Assembly (NCBI GenBank): GCA_038529265.1
Contig: JBCBDX010000012.1
Coordinates: 48,826 to 112,825, forward strand
From: JBCBDX01 sp038529265
GTDB lineage: Bacteria > Pseudomonadota > Alphaproteobacteria > Rhizobiales > Rhizobiaceae
Direction: 5' to 3'
DNA length: 64,000 nucleotides
Position numbers and translations under genes: made by a program. Of this stretch, positions 17,811 through 25,498 are shown in pieces. Numbering within the stretch: position 1 is the first letter of the stretch; every line of letters begins with the position of its first letter. Under the pieces are notes generated by a model. It made no database searches. It saw nothing but the letters and a program-made list of their open reading frames with translations, and had not been told where the DNA came from.

Positions 17811-18869
17811 TTGGACCGCCGAACACTCCATTGCGCGTTATATGCGCTTGCCAACGCGCGCCATGGCGAATTCAACACCCAATTCAAATCCCTGTTTGCT
17901 GATGATGTTGAATGGCGCACCGTACACCCTATCAACACAATAAAGGGCGCCGATGAGACCATTGAGGCTGTGTTCAAACCGCTTCACCACGCATTTCCCG
18001 ACCTTGAGCGAAGAGACCTCATCTTTATGCGAGGCACATATCAAGGACGCGAGTATATTGGGACGGTCGGACACTATTGTGGAAATTTCAAAAATGATTG
18101 GTTGACCATACCTGCAACGGGACGGCCTGTTTGGTTACGCTACGGCGAAATCTACGAGATGCACGAAGACAAGATCGTGCAAGCCAGCATTATCTGGGAC
18201 TTGCTCGACGTGATGCGTCAGGCAGGTTTCTGGCCAATCGGTCCCAGCCTCGGGACAGAAGCTATCTGGCAAGGCCCCATCACACCCGATGGAATACGAC
18301 TGGAACCATCGCCTTTGGACGAAGGCGCGGAATCCCTGGCGCAGACATTGGCCATGCACAAAACACTGGCGGACTATGATGATCACGTGATGGCTGGTCG
18401 AGATGGTCTTCTGAACATGGCGCAAAAGCTGCACTGGCACGAAAACATGATGTGGTACGGCCCATCGGGCATTGGGACAACGCGCTCATTGGCAGGCTTT
18501 GTTGACTATCACCAACTCCCGTTCCGACTGGCCTATCCCAATCGAAAAGGCGGTGGCCAGTGGGATGCGGTACCGCAGGAAGAACGAGAAACCCTTGGAG
18601 GCGGGCATTACGTGCGCATCGGCGACGGCCCTTACTCACTGACGAGTGGATGGCCCAGTGTTTATGCTCATCATTCAGGCGGCGATATCTTCGGCATGGG
18701 TGCAACCGGCAAAAACGTGCATATGCGTGTGATGGATTTCTATCTGCATCACGAGGGCAAAATCCGTGAGAACTGGGTTCCCATCGACATTATCCATGTC
18801 CTGCTGCAAAAGGGCATGGACGTTTTCGACCGGATGCAAACATTTTTCCGGCGCGGCAATCCCTGGTGA
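17811..18869 (+). CDS. SnoaL/NTF2-like protein, double-domain (copy 2)
   Basis: A protein of about 352 residues, divergent from the importer operon and related in layout to the SnoaL-like protein at 12312-13310. The first half holds LFADDVEWRTVHPINTIKGADE and DLERRDLIFMRGTYQGREYIG. The second half includes MAGRDGLLNMAQKLHWHENMMWYGPSGIGTTRSL and an ENWVPIDIIHVLLQ end typical of SnoaL domains. No ATG lies near the start; TTG at 17811, preceded by TGGAGA, is the best candidate. Function unknown; gene context ties it to the same substrate. Confidence 0.7.
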   Translation: MDRRTLHCALYALANARHGEFNTQFKSLFADDVEWRTVHPINTIKGADETIEAVFKPLHHAFPDLERRDLIFMRGTYQGREYIGTVGHYCGNFKNDWLTIPATGRPVWLRYGEIYEMHEDKIVQASIIWDLLDVMRQAGFWPIGPSLGTEAIWQGPITPDGIRLEPSPLDEGAESLAQTLAMHKTLADYDDHVMAGRDGLLNMAQKLHWHENMMWYGPSGIGTTRSLAGFVDYHQLPFRLAYPNRKGGGQWDAVPQEERETLGGGHYVRIGDGPYSLTSGWPSVYAHHSGGDIFGMGATGKNVHMRVMDFYLHHEGKIRENWVPIDIIHVLLQKGMDVFDRMQTFFRRGNPW

Positions 18870-18886
18870 TACCGCGCCGAAATCGT

Positions 18887-20197
18887 TTAGACGTAGCGAT
18901 TGACAATATTCTCCAGAAGCTCTTGGCGCCCTGAAATGGGTGCAGGAGCGATATTGTCAGCAAGCACACGAGCTTCAATTGCTTCAAGCGAACTATTGGT
19001 CAGCATGACCTGACCTTCATCGCTGTCCCAGCCCACATAACGATCGCTACGCATACCCTCAAGCACACCATCTTCCAGCATCTTCGCTGCGGCTTTGAGC
19101 CCACGGGCACAAACATCCATCGCACCAATGTGGGCAATCAACAGATCATCAGGATCGATTGACTGACGGCGAAGCTTTGCGTCAAAATTTGTGCCGCCGG
19201 TGGTAAAGCCACCGCCGCGCAGAACTTCATAATAGGCAAGTGCAATCTCAGAAACGCTGTTGGGGAACTGGTCTGTGTCCCAGCCCGATTGATAGTCATT
19301 GCGGTTCATATCGATTGAGCCAAAAATACCCAAAGCATTGGCCATCGCCAACTCGTGCTCAAACGAATGCCCTGCTAGGATGGCATGGCCCTGTTCAATA
19401 TTGACTTTGACCTCATCTTCCAGGCCGTGGCGTTTCAGGAAACCGTATACAGTGGCAACGTCATAGTCATATTGATGTTTGGTCGGCTCTTGCGGTTTGG
19501 GCTCAATCAGGATCGTGCCGTCAAAACCAATCTTGTGCTTGTACTCAACAACCATATTGAGGAAGCGCCCAAGTTGCGCGTCCTCGCGCTTAAGGTCAGT
19601 GTTGAGAAGAGTTTCGTAGCCCTCACGACCGCCCCATAGAACATAGTTCTCGCCGCCAAGCTTTTGGGTCACATCCATGCAGCTTTTAACCGTCGCCGCT
19701 GCAAAGGCAAACACATCGGGATCAGGGTTGGTGGCGCCGCCGCTCATGTAGCGCTTGTGCGAAAAGAGATTGGCAGTGCCCCACAACAGTTTGACGCCCG
19801 TCTCTTCCTGCTTTTGCGCAAAATAGTCGGTGATCTCATCGAGCCCGGATTTGTTGTCCGCATAGGTTTCAGTTTCAGGACGTACATCAGCATCATGGAA
19901 ACAATAATATGGCGCGCCTAAGAGCGAGAACATCTCAAACGCCACATCTGCTTTTTGCTTTGCAAGTTCCATTGTGTCGGCAGGAAACCACGGGCGGTCA
20001 AACGTCTGCCCACCAAACGGGTCTCCTCCAGGCCATACGAAATTATGCCAGTAGCAAACAGCAAAACGGAGATGCTCCGACAGAGCCTTTCCCGCAACCA
20101 ATTCATCGGGGTTATAGTGACGGAACGTAAGCGGGTTGTTTGACCCCTCGCCTTCGTAAGTCACCGGCTGTGTTATCGAAAAAAAGTTGTTTGCCAT
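18887..20197 (-). CDS. xylA: Xylose isomerase
   Basis: XylA (436 residues) interconverts D-xylose and D-xylulose with two divalent metals. Family landmarks are all present: WGGREGYETLLNTD, the metal-site EPKPQEPTKHQYDYD, NIEQGHAILAGH and GSIDMNRNDYQSGWDTD. Start 20197 (MANNFFSITQ) has GGGAGGATTCTTGG directly before it, better than the longer in-frame ATG at 20221. It is separated from xylB-G-H-F by the Fur/Mur and sit genes. Upstream lie a LacI-type palindrome and a likely small RNA. Confidence 0.95.
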   Translation of the reverse strand: MANNFFSITQPVTYEGEGSNNPLTFRHYNPDELVAGKALSEHLRFAVCYWHNFVWPGGDPFGGQTFDRPWFPADTMELAKQKADVAFEMFSLLGAPYYCFHDADVRPETETYADNKSGLDEITDYFAQKQEETGVKLLWGTANLFSHKRYMSGGATNPDPDVFAFAAATVKSCMDVTQKLGGENYVLWGGREGYETLLNTDLKREDAQLGRFLNMVVEYKHKIGFDGTILIEPKPQEPTKHQYDYDVATVYGFLKRHGLEDEVKVNIEQGHAILAGHSFEHELAMANALGIFGSIDMNRNDYQSGWDTDQFPNSVSEIALAYYEVLRGGGFTTGGTNFDAKLRRQSIDPDDLLIAHIGAMDVCARGLKAAAKMLEDGVLEGMRSDRYVGWDSDEGQVMLTNSSLEAIEARVLADNIAPAPISGRQELLENIVNRYV

Positions 20198-20324
20198 CCA
20201 AGAATCCTCCCGCACTCTCACTAATGCAGCAAAGCGCGTTTATCGACAGTATTTGTGGAAAAAAACACCGGACGTGCCAGTTCGATACACCTGTTCAGGC
20301 AGCCATTTGGAAAAAAAATCAGTT

Positions 20325-20334
20325 TAAACGTTTA
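20325..20334. promoter_or_regulatory. Possible LacI-family operator upstream of xylA
   Basis: TAAACGTTTA is a perfect palindrome with the central CG common in LacI-family operators. It lies 128 bases before the xylA start. A second dyad, TACCAA at 20373-20378 and TTGGTA at 20394-20399, is further upstream. Neither resembles the dyad found before the ROK regulator gene. Confidence 0.4.
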
Positions 20335-20444
20335 GTGACGTGGTTAGACATTGACGTAAGCTCATATTCGGCTACCAAGAAAATATTGATTGGTTGGTAA
20401 AAATTTCATCATTGACCACGATGGCGTCAGATGAGATTTTAGAC

Positions 20445-20571
20445 CATCGCAGACAGACTGTCTGCAAAGGAAAACTGTAGCGAGCTTTCCCGACTTGCCC
20501 CAAGGGAGAGATGCCTCGATGCAGTCAGAGCTGATCTGGTGGTGCCCCTGCCAGGTCAGCTCGCTTTTTTT
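20445..20571 (+). ncRNA. Candidate small RNA with its own terminator
   Basis: The 405-base gap between xylA and the fur-like gene, both on the minus strand, holds a plus-strand unit unrelated to either. It has a 5' palindrome GCAGACAGACTGTCTGC (20449-20465). A 12-pair hairpin follows at 20528-20562, with arms GAGCTGATCTGG and CCAGGTCAGCTC including one G-T pair, then a run of seven T. A second pairing is possible: AGCGAGCT (20479-20486) is the exact complement of AGCTCGCT (20558-20565), competing with the terminator stem. A TTGACC box at 20413 lies a suitable distance upstream. No start codon or reading frame stands out. I do not recognise the RNA family. Confidence 0.55.
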
Positions 20572-20602
20572 AAAAAACTATTTATCGAGTTGTTTTGACA
20601 GG

Positions 20603-21034
20603 TTATTTCGTCTTGCCGAGCCGCTTTGCGTATAGGTCGAGACGGTGATGAACGATCTCATATCCGAGTTCTGCCGCGATCTCCGCCTGCAGCTTTTCAA
20701 TCTTGTCTGATCGAAACTCGATCACATCGCCAGTCTCAACATCGATAATATGATCATGATGCGGCGCATCAGTTGTCTCAAACTTTGCGGGCACACCTTC
20801 AAAGTTCAAACGCTGTACAACGCCGTTCTCTTCCAAAACCGTTAGAGTTCGATAGATCGTTGACAGTGAAACCGAAGGATCAATCGCTGACGCACGTATC
20901 AACAACTCATTAGCATCTGGGTGATCTCTGGCTTCAGACAGCACTGACAAGATCGCCTGTCGCTGCCGTGTGATACGCACACCGCGCTCACGCAATGCAG
21001 CTTCCATAGCCTTATAATGTTCGACATCCGCCAT
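20603..21034 (-). CDS. Fur-family metal-responsive regulator (Fur/Mur-like)
   Basis: This 143-residue protein has a winged-helix DNA-binding half (RGVRITRQRQAILSVL...LSTIYRTLTVLEENGVVQRL) and a metal-binding half with HHDHIIDVETGDVIEF. The CxxC pairs that bind structural zinc in many Fur and Zur proteins are absent, as in rhizobial Mur. It diverges from a sitABCD-type importer across a gap with a Fur-type dyad (21086-21106), so it probably represses that operon with Mn(II) or Fe(II). Start 21034 has AAGAAGG before it; in-frame ATGs at 21055 and 21061 are also possible. Confidence 0.88.
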   Translation of the reverse strand: MADVEHYKAMEAALRERGVRITRQRQAILSVLSEARDHPDANELLIRASAIDPSVSLSTIYRTLTVLEENGVVQRLNFEGVPAKFETTDAPHHDHIIDVETGDVIEFRSDKIEKLQAEIAAELGYEIVHHRLDLYAKRLGKTK

Positions 21035-21085
21035 GCTGCCTTCTTGCTCATTCATCTGCATGTTTCAAGAACTGCAGTTTCTTCT

Positions 21086-21106
21086 TGCAAATCATTCTCA
21101 TGTGCA
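21086..21106. promoter_or_regulatory. Fur/Mur-type box between the regulator and sit genes
   Basis: TGCAAAT-CATTCTC-ATGTGCA is a 21-base dyad with six of seven arm positions matching, in the divergent gap. Its ATTCTCAT core resembles Fur boxes, and it lacks the TATA-centred ATGTTATA arms of alphaproteobacterial Zur boxes. This favours manganese/iron over zinc control. Confidence 0.55.
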
Positions 21107-21162
21107 TTGACATTGCGGTGCGGTCGCATAACTAAGTCGCGTGCCTATGGAAAGATATGCTG

Positions 21163-22065
21163 ATGAAACTCGACTTTCGTTCCTTATTACTCTCCAGTGT
21201 GGTCGTGCTGCCTGTCAGTGCAACAGCTGCTTTTGCTGACCAACTCAAAGCTGTCACAACATTTACGGTGATTGCGGATATGGCCAGAAACGTCGCAGGT
21301 GATGCCGCCATAGTTGAGTCTATAACCAAGCCCGGCGCAGAAATTCACGGCTATGAACCAACACCGCGCGACATTCTCAGAGCAAGCCATGCCGATCTTG
21401 TACTTTGGAACGGTCTGAACCTTGAACTCTGGTTCGAGCAGTTTTTCCGCAACCTTCCTAACGCCCAATCAGTGACATTGACCGAAGGCATCGAAGGCCT
21501 GCCCATTGCCCGAGGCGCCTATGAAGGAAAACCGAATCCGCACGCATGGATGTCACTGACGAATGCGCAAATATACGTCGACAATATCGCGAACGCCTTT
21601 ACCGCAGCCGACCCTGACAACGCAGATACCTATCAAACCAACGCTGCCGCTTACAAACAGCAAATCGCAGATGTGATTGCACCAGTGCGCGATGCGATCC
21701 GCGCGCTTCCCGAAGAACGCCGGTGGTTGGTAACCTGCGAGGGAGCGTTCTCTTATCTCGCGAAAGACTATGATCTCAAAGAGCTTTATTTGTGGCCGAT
21801 GAATGCGGATCAGGTCGGTACACCACAACAGGTTCGTGCGGTCATTGATGGTGTGCGCGACAACGATATTCCTACCGTTTTTTGTGAATCAACCGTCAAT
21901 ACTGATCCGGCAGAGCAGGTCGCGCGTGAAACCGGTGCTGCTTACGGCGGCGTTCTTTATGTCGATAGTTTGAGTGAGGCAGACGGGCCAGTACCAACCT
22001 ATCTCGACTTGCTGGCAGTAACGAGCCAAACGATTTTGGAAGGTCTGAGCGGAAGCATGAACTGA
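21163..22065 (+). CDS. sitA: Mn/Fe (or Zn) ABC transporter solute-binding protein, SitA-like
   Basis: A cluster A-I metal-binding lipoprotein-like periplasmic protein of 300 residues with a cleavable signal peptide (ending TAAFA). Metal ligands expected for the family are visible: H in GAEIHGYEPTPRD, H in KPNPHAWMS, E in FCESTVN and D in VDSLSEADGP. There is no long His-rich loop of the ZnuA kind, which together with the Fur-type box suggests Mn(II)/Fe(II). Start 21163 was preferred to 21157 because GGAAAG lies 8 bases before it. Confidence 0.85.
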   Translation: MKLDFRSLLLSSVVVLPVSATAAFADQLKAVTTFTVIADMARNVAGDAAIVESITKPGAEIHGYEPTPRDILRASHADLVLWNGLNLELWFEQFFRNLPNAQSVTLTEGIEGLPIARGAYEGKPNPHAWMSLTNAQIYVDNIANAFTAADPDNADTYQTNAAAYKQQIADVIAPVRDAIRALPEERRWLVTCEGAFSYLAKDYDLKELYLWPMNADQVGTPQQVRAVIDGVRDNDIPTVFCESTVNTDPAEQVARETGAAYGGVLYVDSLSEADGPVPTYLDLLAVTSQTILEGLSGSMN

Positions 22066-22934
22066 TGGCAGCAGCGCGGAGTGAAATGGCTGGCATAAAA
22101 GTGGAGAACCTATCGGTCACCTACCGGAATGGTCACACAGCTCTGCGCGACACCAACTTCCAACTTCCAACCGGTACAATTGCTGCACTTGTCGGCATAA
22201 ACGGCTCTGGCAAATCAACATTGTTCAAGTCGATTATGGGCTTTGTTCCCGCCACCAGTGGCGCGATCACAGTGCTTGGGCAATCGGTAAAATCGGCGTT
22301 GCAAGCCAACCTGATTGCGTATGTTCCGCAAGCTGAAGAAGTTGATTGGTCGTTCCCGGTGCTGGTCGAAGACGTCGTCATGATGGGTCGTTATCCACAT
22401 ATGAACATGCTTCGCATCCCCGGAAAAGCGGATCGGCAAGCAGTCGATGATGCTTTGTCGCGCGTTGGTATGAGCCGGTATCGCAAGCGGCAGATTGGTG
22501 AGCTCTCTGGCGGCCAGCGTCAACGCGTTTTTCTGGCCCGCGCACTGGCACAAGATGGCCAGGTCATTTTACTGGACGAGCCTTTCACCGGTGTCGATGT
22601 CAAAACCGAACGTCAGATCATCGATCTCCTACGCGCGCTTCGCGATGAAGGGCGCGTGATCCTCATCTCAACCCACAATCTGGGATCAGTGCCAGAATTC
22701 TGCGATCAAACCATTTTGATCAAAGGTACCGTTTTGGCCCACGGACGAACCAATGAAGTGTTCACCCCGCACAATCTAGAAGCTGCATTCGGCGGCGTGT
22801 TGCGCCAATTTACACTCGGCGGGCAACAGCTGCATGATGATGATGATGAGCGCCAAGTGACCATCTTCACCGACGATGAAAGGCCTTTCGTTCTCTATGA
22901 TGACAAGCCGGGCGAGAACATTTCAGATGATTGA
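22065..22934 (+). CDS. sitB: Metal ABC transporter ATP-binding protein, SitB-like
   Basis: The ATPase (289 residues) has Walker A GINGSGKST, signature LSGGQRQRV and Walker B VILLDEPFTGVD. Its start shares a base with the sitA stop (TGATG). The C-terminus is extended by an acidic tail beginning LHDDDDERQ and ending NISDD, not part of the ATPase core and a possible metal-sensing patch. It overlaps sitC by 8 bases. Confidence 0.88.
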   Translation: MAAARSEMAGIKVENLSVTYRNGHTALRDTNFQLPTGTIAALVGINGSGKSTLFKSIMGFVPATSGAITVLGQSVKSALQANLIAYVPQAEEVDWSFPVLVEDVVMMGRYPHMNMLRIPGKADRQAVDDALSRVGMSRYRKRQIGELSGGQRQRVFLARALAQDGQVILLDEPFTGVDVKTERQIIDLLRALRDEGRVILISTHNLGSVPEFCDQTILIKGTVLAHGRTNEVFTPHNLEAAFGGVLRQFTLGGQQLHDDDDERQVTIFTDDERPFVLYDDKPGENISDD

Positions 22935-23844
22935 ATACCTCGCTCAACCATTTGGCTATCAGTACATGGTCAATGCCATGTGGGTTTCGGCGTTGGTTGG
23001 CGCCGTATGCGCCTTTCTGTCTTGTTATTTGATGCTCAAAGGTTGGTCGCTGATCGGCGACGCACTCAGCCACGCCATCGTGCCGGGTGTAGCTGGTGCC
23101 TATATGCTGGGCTTACCGTTTGCGCTGGGCGCGTTTTTAGCAGGCGGCCTTGCCGCTGGGACAATGCTCTTCTTGAACAATCGAACGGGTCTCCGACAAG
23201 ACGCGATTATTGGCCTCATCTTCACCTCGTTCTTTGGCCTTGGCCTGTTCATGGTGTCGATATCACCAACAGCGGTGGACATTCAAACCATAACGCTGGG
23301 AAATATTCTGGCGATAACACCGGCAGACACGCTGCAACTGGCCATAATTGGCGGCGTAACCTTAATCGTGCTCACACTGAAGTGGAAAGACCTGATGCTC
23401 GTCTTCTTTGACGAGAACCACGCCCGCTCAGTCGGGATCAACCCGAACATTTACAAGTTGATGTTCTTCATCCTATTGGCCGCCAGTTGTGTTGCAGCGT
23501 TGCAAACCGTTGGCGCGTTCCTGGTCATCGCCATGGTGATCACGCCGGGCGCGACAGCATATCTGCTATCTGACCGTTTTCCGCGTGTCCTGATGATCGC
23601 CATCACAATCGGCGTGGTCTCCAGCTTTTTAGGCGCTTATCTGTCATTCTTTGTCGATGGCGCAACCGGCGGCATTATCATTTGCCTCCAAACATTGGCT
23701 TTCTTGAGCGCATTTGTTTTTGCACCCAAACACGGGCTACTGGCATCAAGACGTCGTGGACGAGAAGGTCGTTCGCCCCAAGAACCGGCGCCCGACCAAA
23801 CGCCACAGGCAGCAGCAACGCTTCCACTACAGGCGGCTGAGTGA
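22927..23844 (+). CDS. sitC: Metal ABC transporter permease, SitC-like
   Basis: An ABC-3 family membrane protein of 305 residues with eight or nine hydrophobic segments, including the conserved KGWSLIGDALSHAIVPG. It starts at MIEYLAQPF inside the sitB end. A Pro/Gln/Ala-rich cytosolic tail (SPQEPAPDQTPQ) follows the last segment. Its stop overlaps the sitD start. Confidence 0.88.
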   Translation: MIEYLAQPFGYQYMVNAMWVSALVGAVCAFLSCYLMLKGWSLIGDALSHAIVPGVAGAYMLGLPFALGAFLAGGLAAGTMLFLNNRTGLRQDAIIGLIFTSFFGLGLFMVSISPTAVDIQTITLGNILAITPADTLQLAIIGGVTLIVLTLKWKDLMLVFFDENHARSVGINPNIYKLMFFILLAASCVAALQTVGAFLVIAMVITPGATAYLLSDRFPRVLMIAITIGVVSSFLGAYLSFFVDGATGGIIICLQTLAFLSAFVFAPKHGLLASRRRGREGRSPQEPAPDQTPQAAATLPLQAAE

Positions 23845-24707
23845 TGGACGAACTGCTCCTACCTTTCCAGCTGCCGTTCATGATCAACGCACTTTGGATC
23901 AGCGCAATCATCGCCGTGCCGACGGCCTTGCTGTCCTGCTATCTTGTTTTAAAGGGCTGGTCTCTGATCGGGGACGCCATCTCTCATGCGGTTCTGCCAG
24001 GCATTGTTCTCGCCTACATTGTAAGCATTCCGCTGATCATCGGCGCGTTTGTTTCAGGCATGGTTTGCGCTTTGGCGACGGGCTTTATAGCGGAAAACAG
24101 CCGCGTGAAACGTGACACCGTCATGGGCGTTGTATTCGCCGGCATGTTTGGCTTCGGTCTCGTGCTGTACACGCAAACGACCACCAACATTCACCTGGAC
24201 CAGATTTTGTTTGGCAACATGCTGGGCGTCGGCCCGCAAGAGCTATGGACCGCTGCGATCATTGGCGGCTTGGTATCGTTCGCCATTTTGGCTCGTTGGC
24301 GCGACCTGCTCGTGCATGCATTCGACGAAAGCCACGCGCGCGCCATCGCACTGCCCGTTGCACTGTTTCACTATGGACTTCTCGCTGCGATTTCACTGAC
24401 CATCGTTGCTACGCTGTCAGCGGTCGGCATCATTCTTGCCATCGGTTTGCTAATCGCCCCCGGCGCCATTGCGTTTTTGATGACCCGGCAATTTGGCAAG
24501 ATGCTGATGCTTGCTGTCGCTATCAATGTGCTGGCCGGACTTGGCGGCGTTTATGCAAGCTTTTTCCTTGATAGCGCCCCTGCACCAACCATCATCTTGA
24601 TTTTGACGGCGATCTTCATTGCAACATTTATTTGGCGTGAGTGGCGCACCGCCCGAGCCATTGCGTCAACCGTTCACATCGGCAATGAACGCCTTGATGA
24701 TCTCTGA
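23844..24707 (+). CDS. sitD: Metal ABC transporter permease, SitD-like
   Basis: The second ABC-3 permease (287 residues) has the same landmark, KGWSLIGDAISHAVLPG, and pairs with SitC. ATG 23844 shares a base with the sitC stop. The last 42 bases overlap the 3' end of the convergent pcaD gene, so the two mRNAs can pair. Confidence 0.88.
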   Translation: MDELLLPFQLPFMINALWISAIIAVPTALLSCYLVLKGWSLIGDAISHAVLPGIVLAYIVSIPLIIGAFVSGMVCALATGFIAENSRVKRDTVMGVVFAGMFGFGLVLYTQTTTNIHLDQILFGNMLGVGPQELWTAAIIGGLVSFAILARWRDLLVHAFDESHARAIALPVALFHYGLLAAISLTIVATLSAVGIILAIGLLIAPGAIAFLMTRQFGKMLMLAVAINVLAGLGGVYASFFLDSAPAPTIILILTAIFIATFIWREWRTARAIASTVHIGNERLDDL

Positions 24708-25460
24708 AAGCATCGGCGCATGTTCAAGACATGGCAAATGCCCACAATCCTTGATTTCATCATAGCGCCCATCCGGTACGAGCTTCGATAGTTCCAAGCC
24801 AAGCGCGGGCGGCGTCACCACATCCTGATCACCGACAATGACGGATACCGGCATCGGCAAAGTTGAAGACGTCTCGGTCAGATCAGCATCGCGGATGGCC
24901 GCGCAGGTGCCAATATATCCCTCAACGGGCTGGCGTGAGACCATGTTGCGATAGCCGGGAATTTCATGGGCGTTTTGCTCGGCCCATTGCTTGGTCGTCC
25001 AACGATCAACGATTTGCGGCGCAAGTGAAGCGATCCCATTGGCCATAACGGCCTCAATACGCTCTTCCCAATTTGATTTCGGACCAATCTTGTGACCGGT
25101 ATCAACCAGCAGCAGGCCTTTGACCAGATCATTGCGTTTTGCGGCTAGCGCCTGAGCAATCATCCCGCCCACGGAAAGCCCGCAAACAAAGGCACTCTTC
25201 ATACCCAGATGATCCATCAACCCGGCAAGATCATCGGCATGGAGATCAATCGAGTAGTCAGCGTCGCCAACGTCGGAGAGGCCATGACCGCGCTTGTCAT
25301 AGGTCACGATCTGCATCTCACCGACAAGGCGTATGATCACATCACGCCAGACTCGAAAGTCTGAACCCAATGGGTTCGCAAAGACAATCGCCGGTTTGTC
25401 TTTGGGTGCACCGATGATCTGATAGTGAAGGGTGACATCGTTTACTTGAACAAATTGCAT
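24666..25460 (-). CDS. pcaD: 3-oxoadipate enol-lactonase-like alpha/beta hydrolase
   Basis: The 264-residue alpha/beta hydrolase has nucleophile elbow GLSVGG (S96), the PcaD-like YDKRGHGLSD and CAAIRDADL stretches, and a catalytic histidine in DCGHLPCLEH. PcaD hydrolyses 3-oxoadipate enol-lactone in the beta-ketoadipate pathway. No other pca gene is nearby. It follows xylB by 38 bases on the same strand, at the end of the xylose operon, so a sugar-lactone substrate is an alternative. Start 25460 (MQFVQVND) fits the family; an upstream in-frame start does not. Confidence 0.78.
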   Translation of the reverse strand: MQFVQVNDVTLHYQIIGAPKDKPAIVFANPLGSDFRVWRDVIIRLVGEMQIVTYDKRGHGLSDVGDADYSIDLHADDLAGLMDHLGMKSAFVCGLSVGGMIAQALAAKRNDLVKGLLLVDTGHKIGPKSNWEERIEAVMANGIASLAPQIVDRWTTKQWAEQNAHEIPGYRNMVSRQPVEGYIGTCAAIRDADLTETSSTLPMPVSVIVGDQDVVTPPALGLELSKLVPDGRYDEIKDCGHLPCLEHAPMLSEIIKAFIADVNG

Positions 25461-25498
25461 GAGCGAGCCATGCCACGCCAACAATCTGGGTTCAACCG

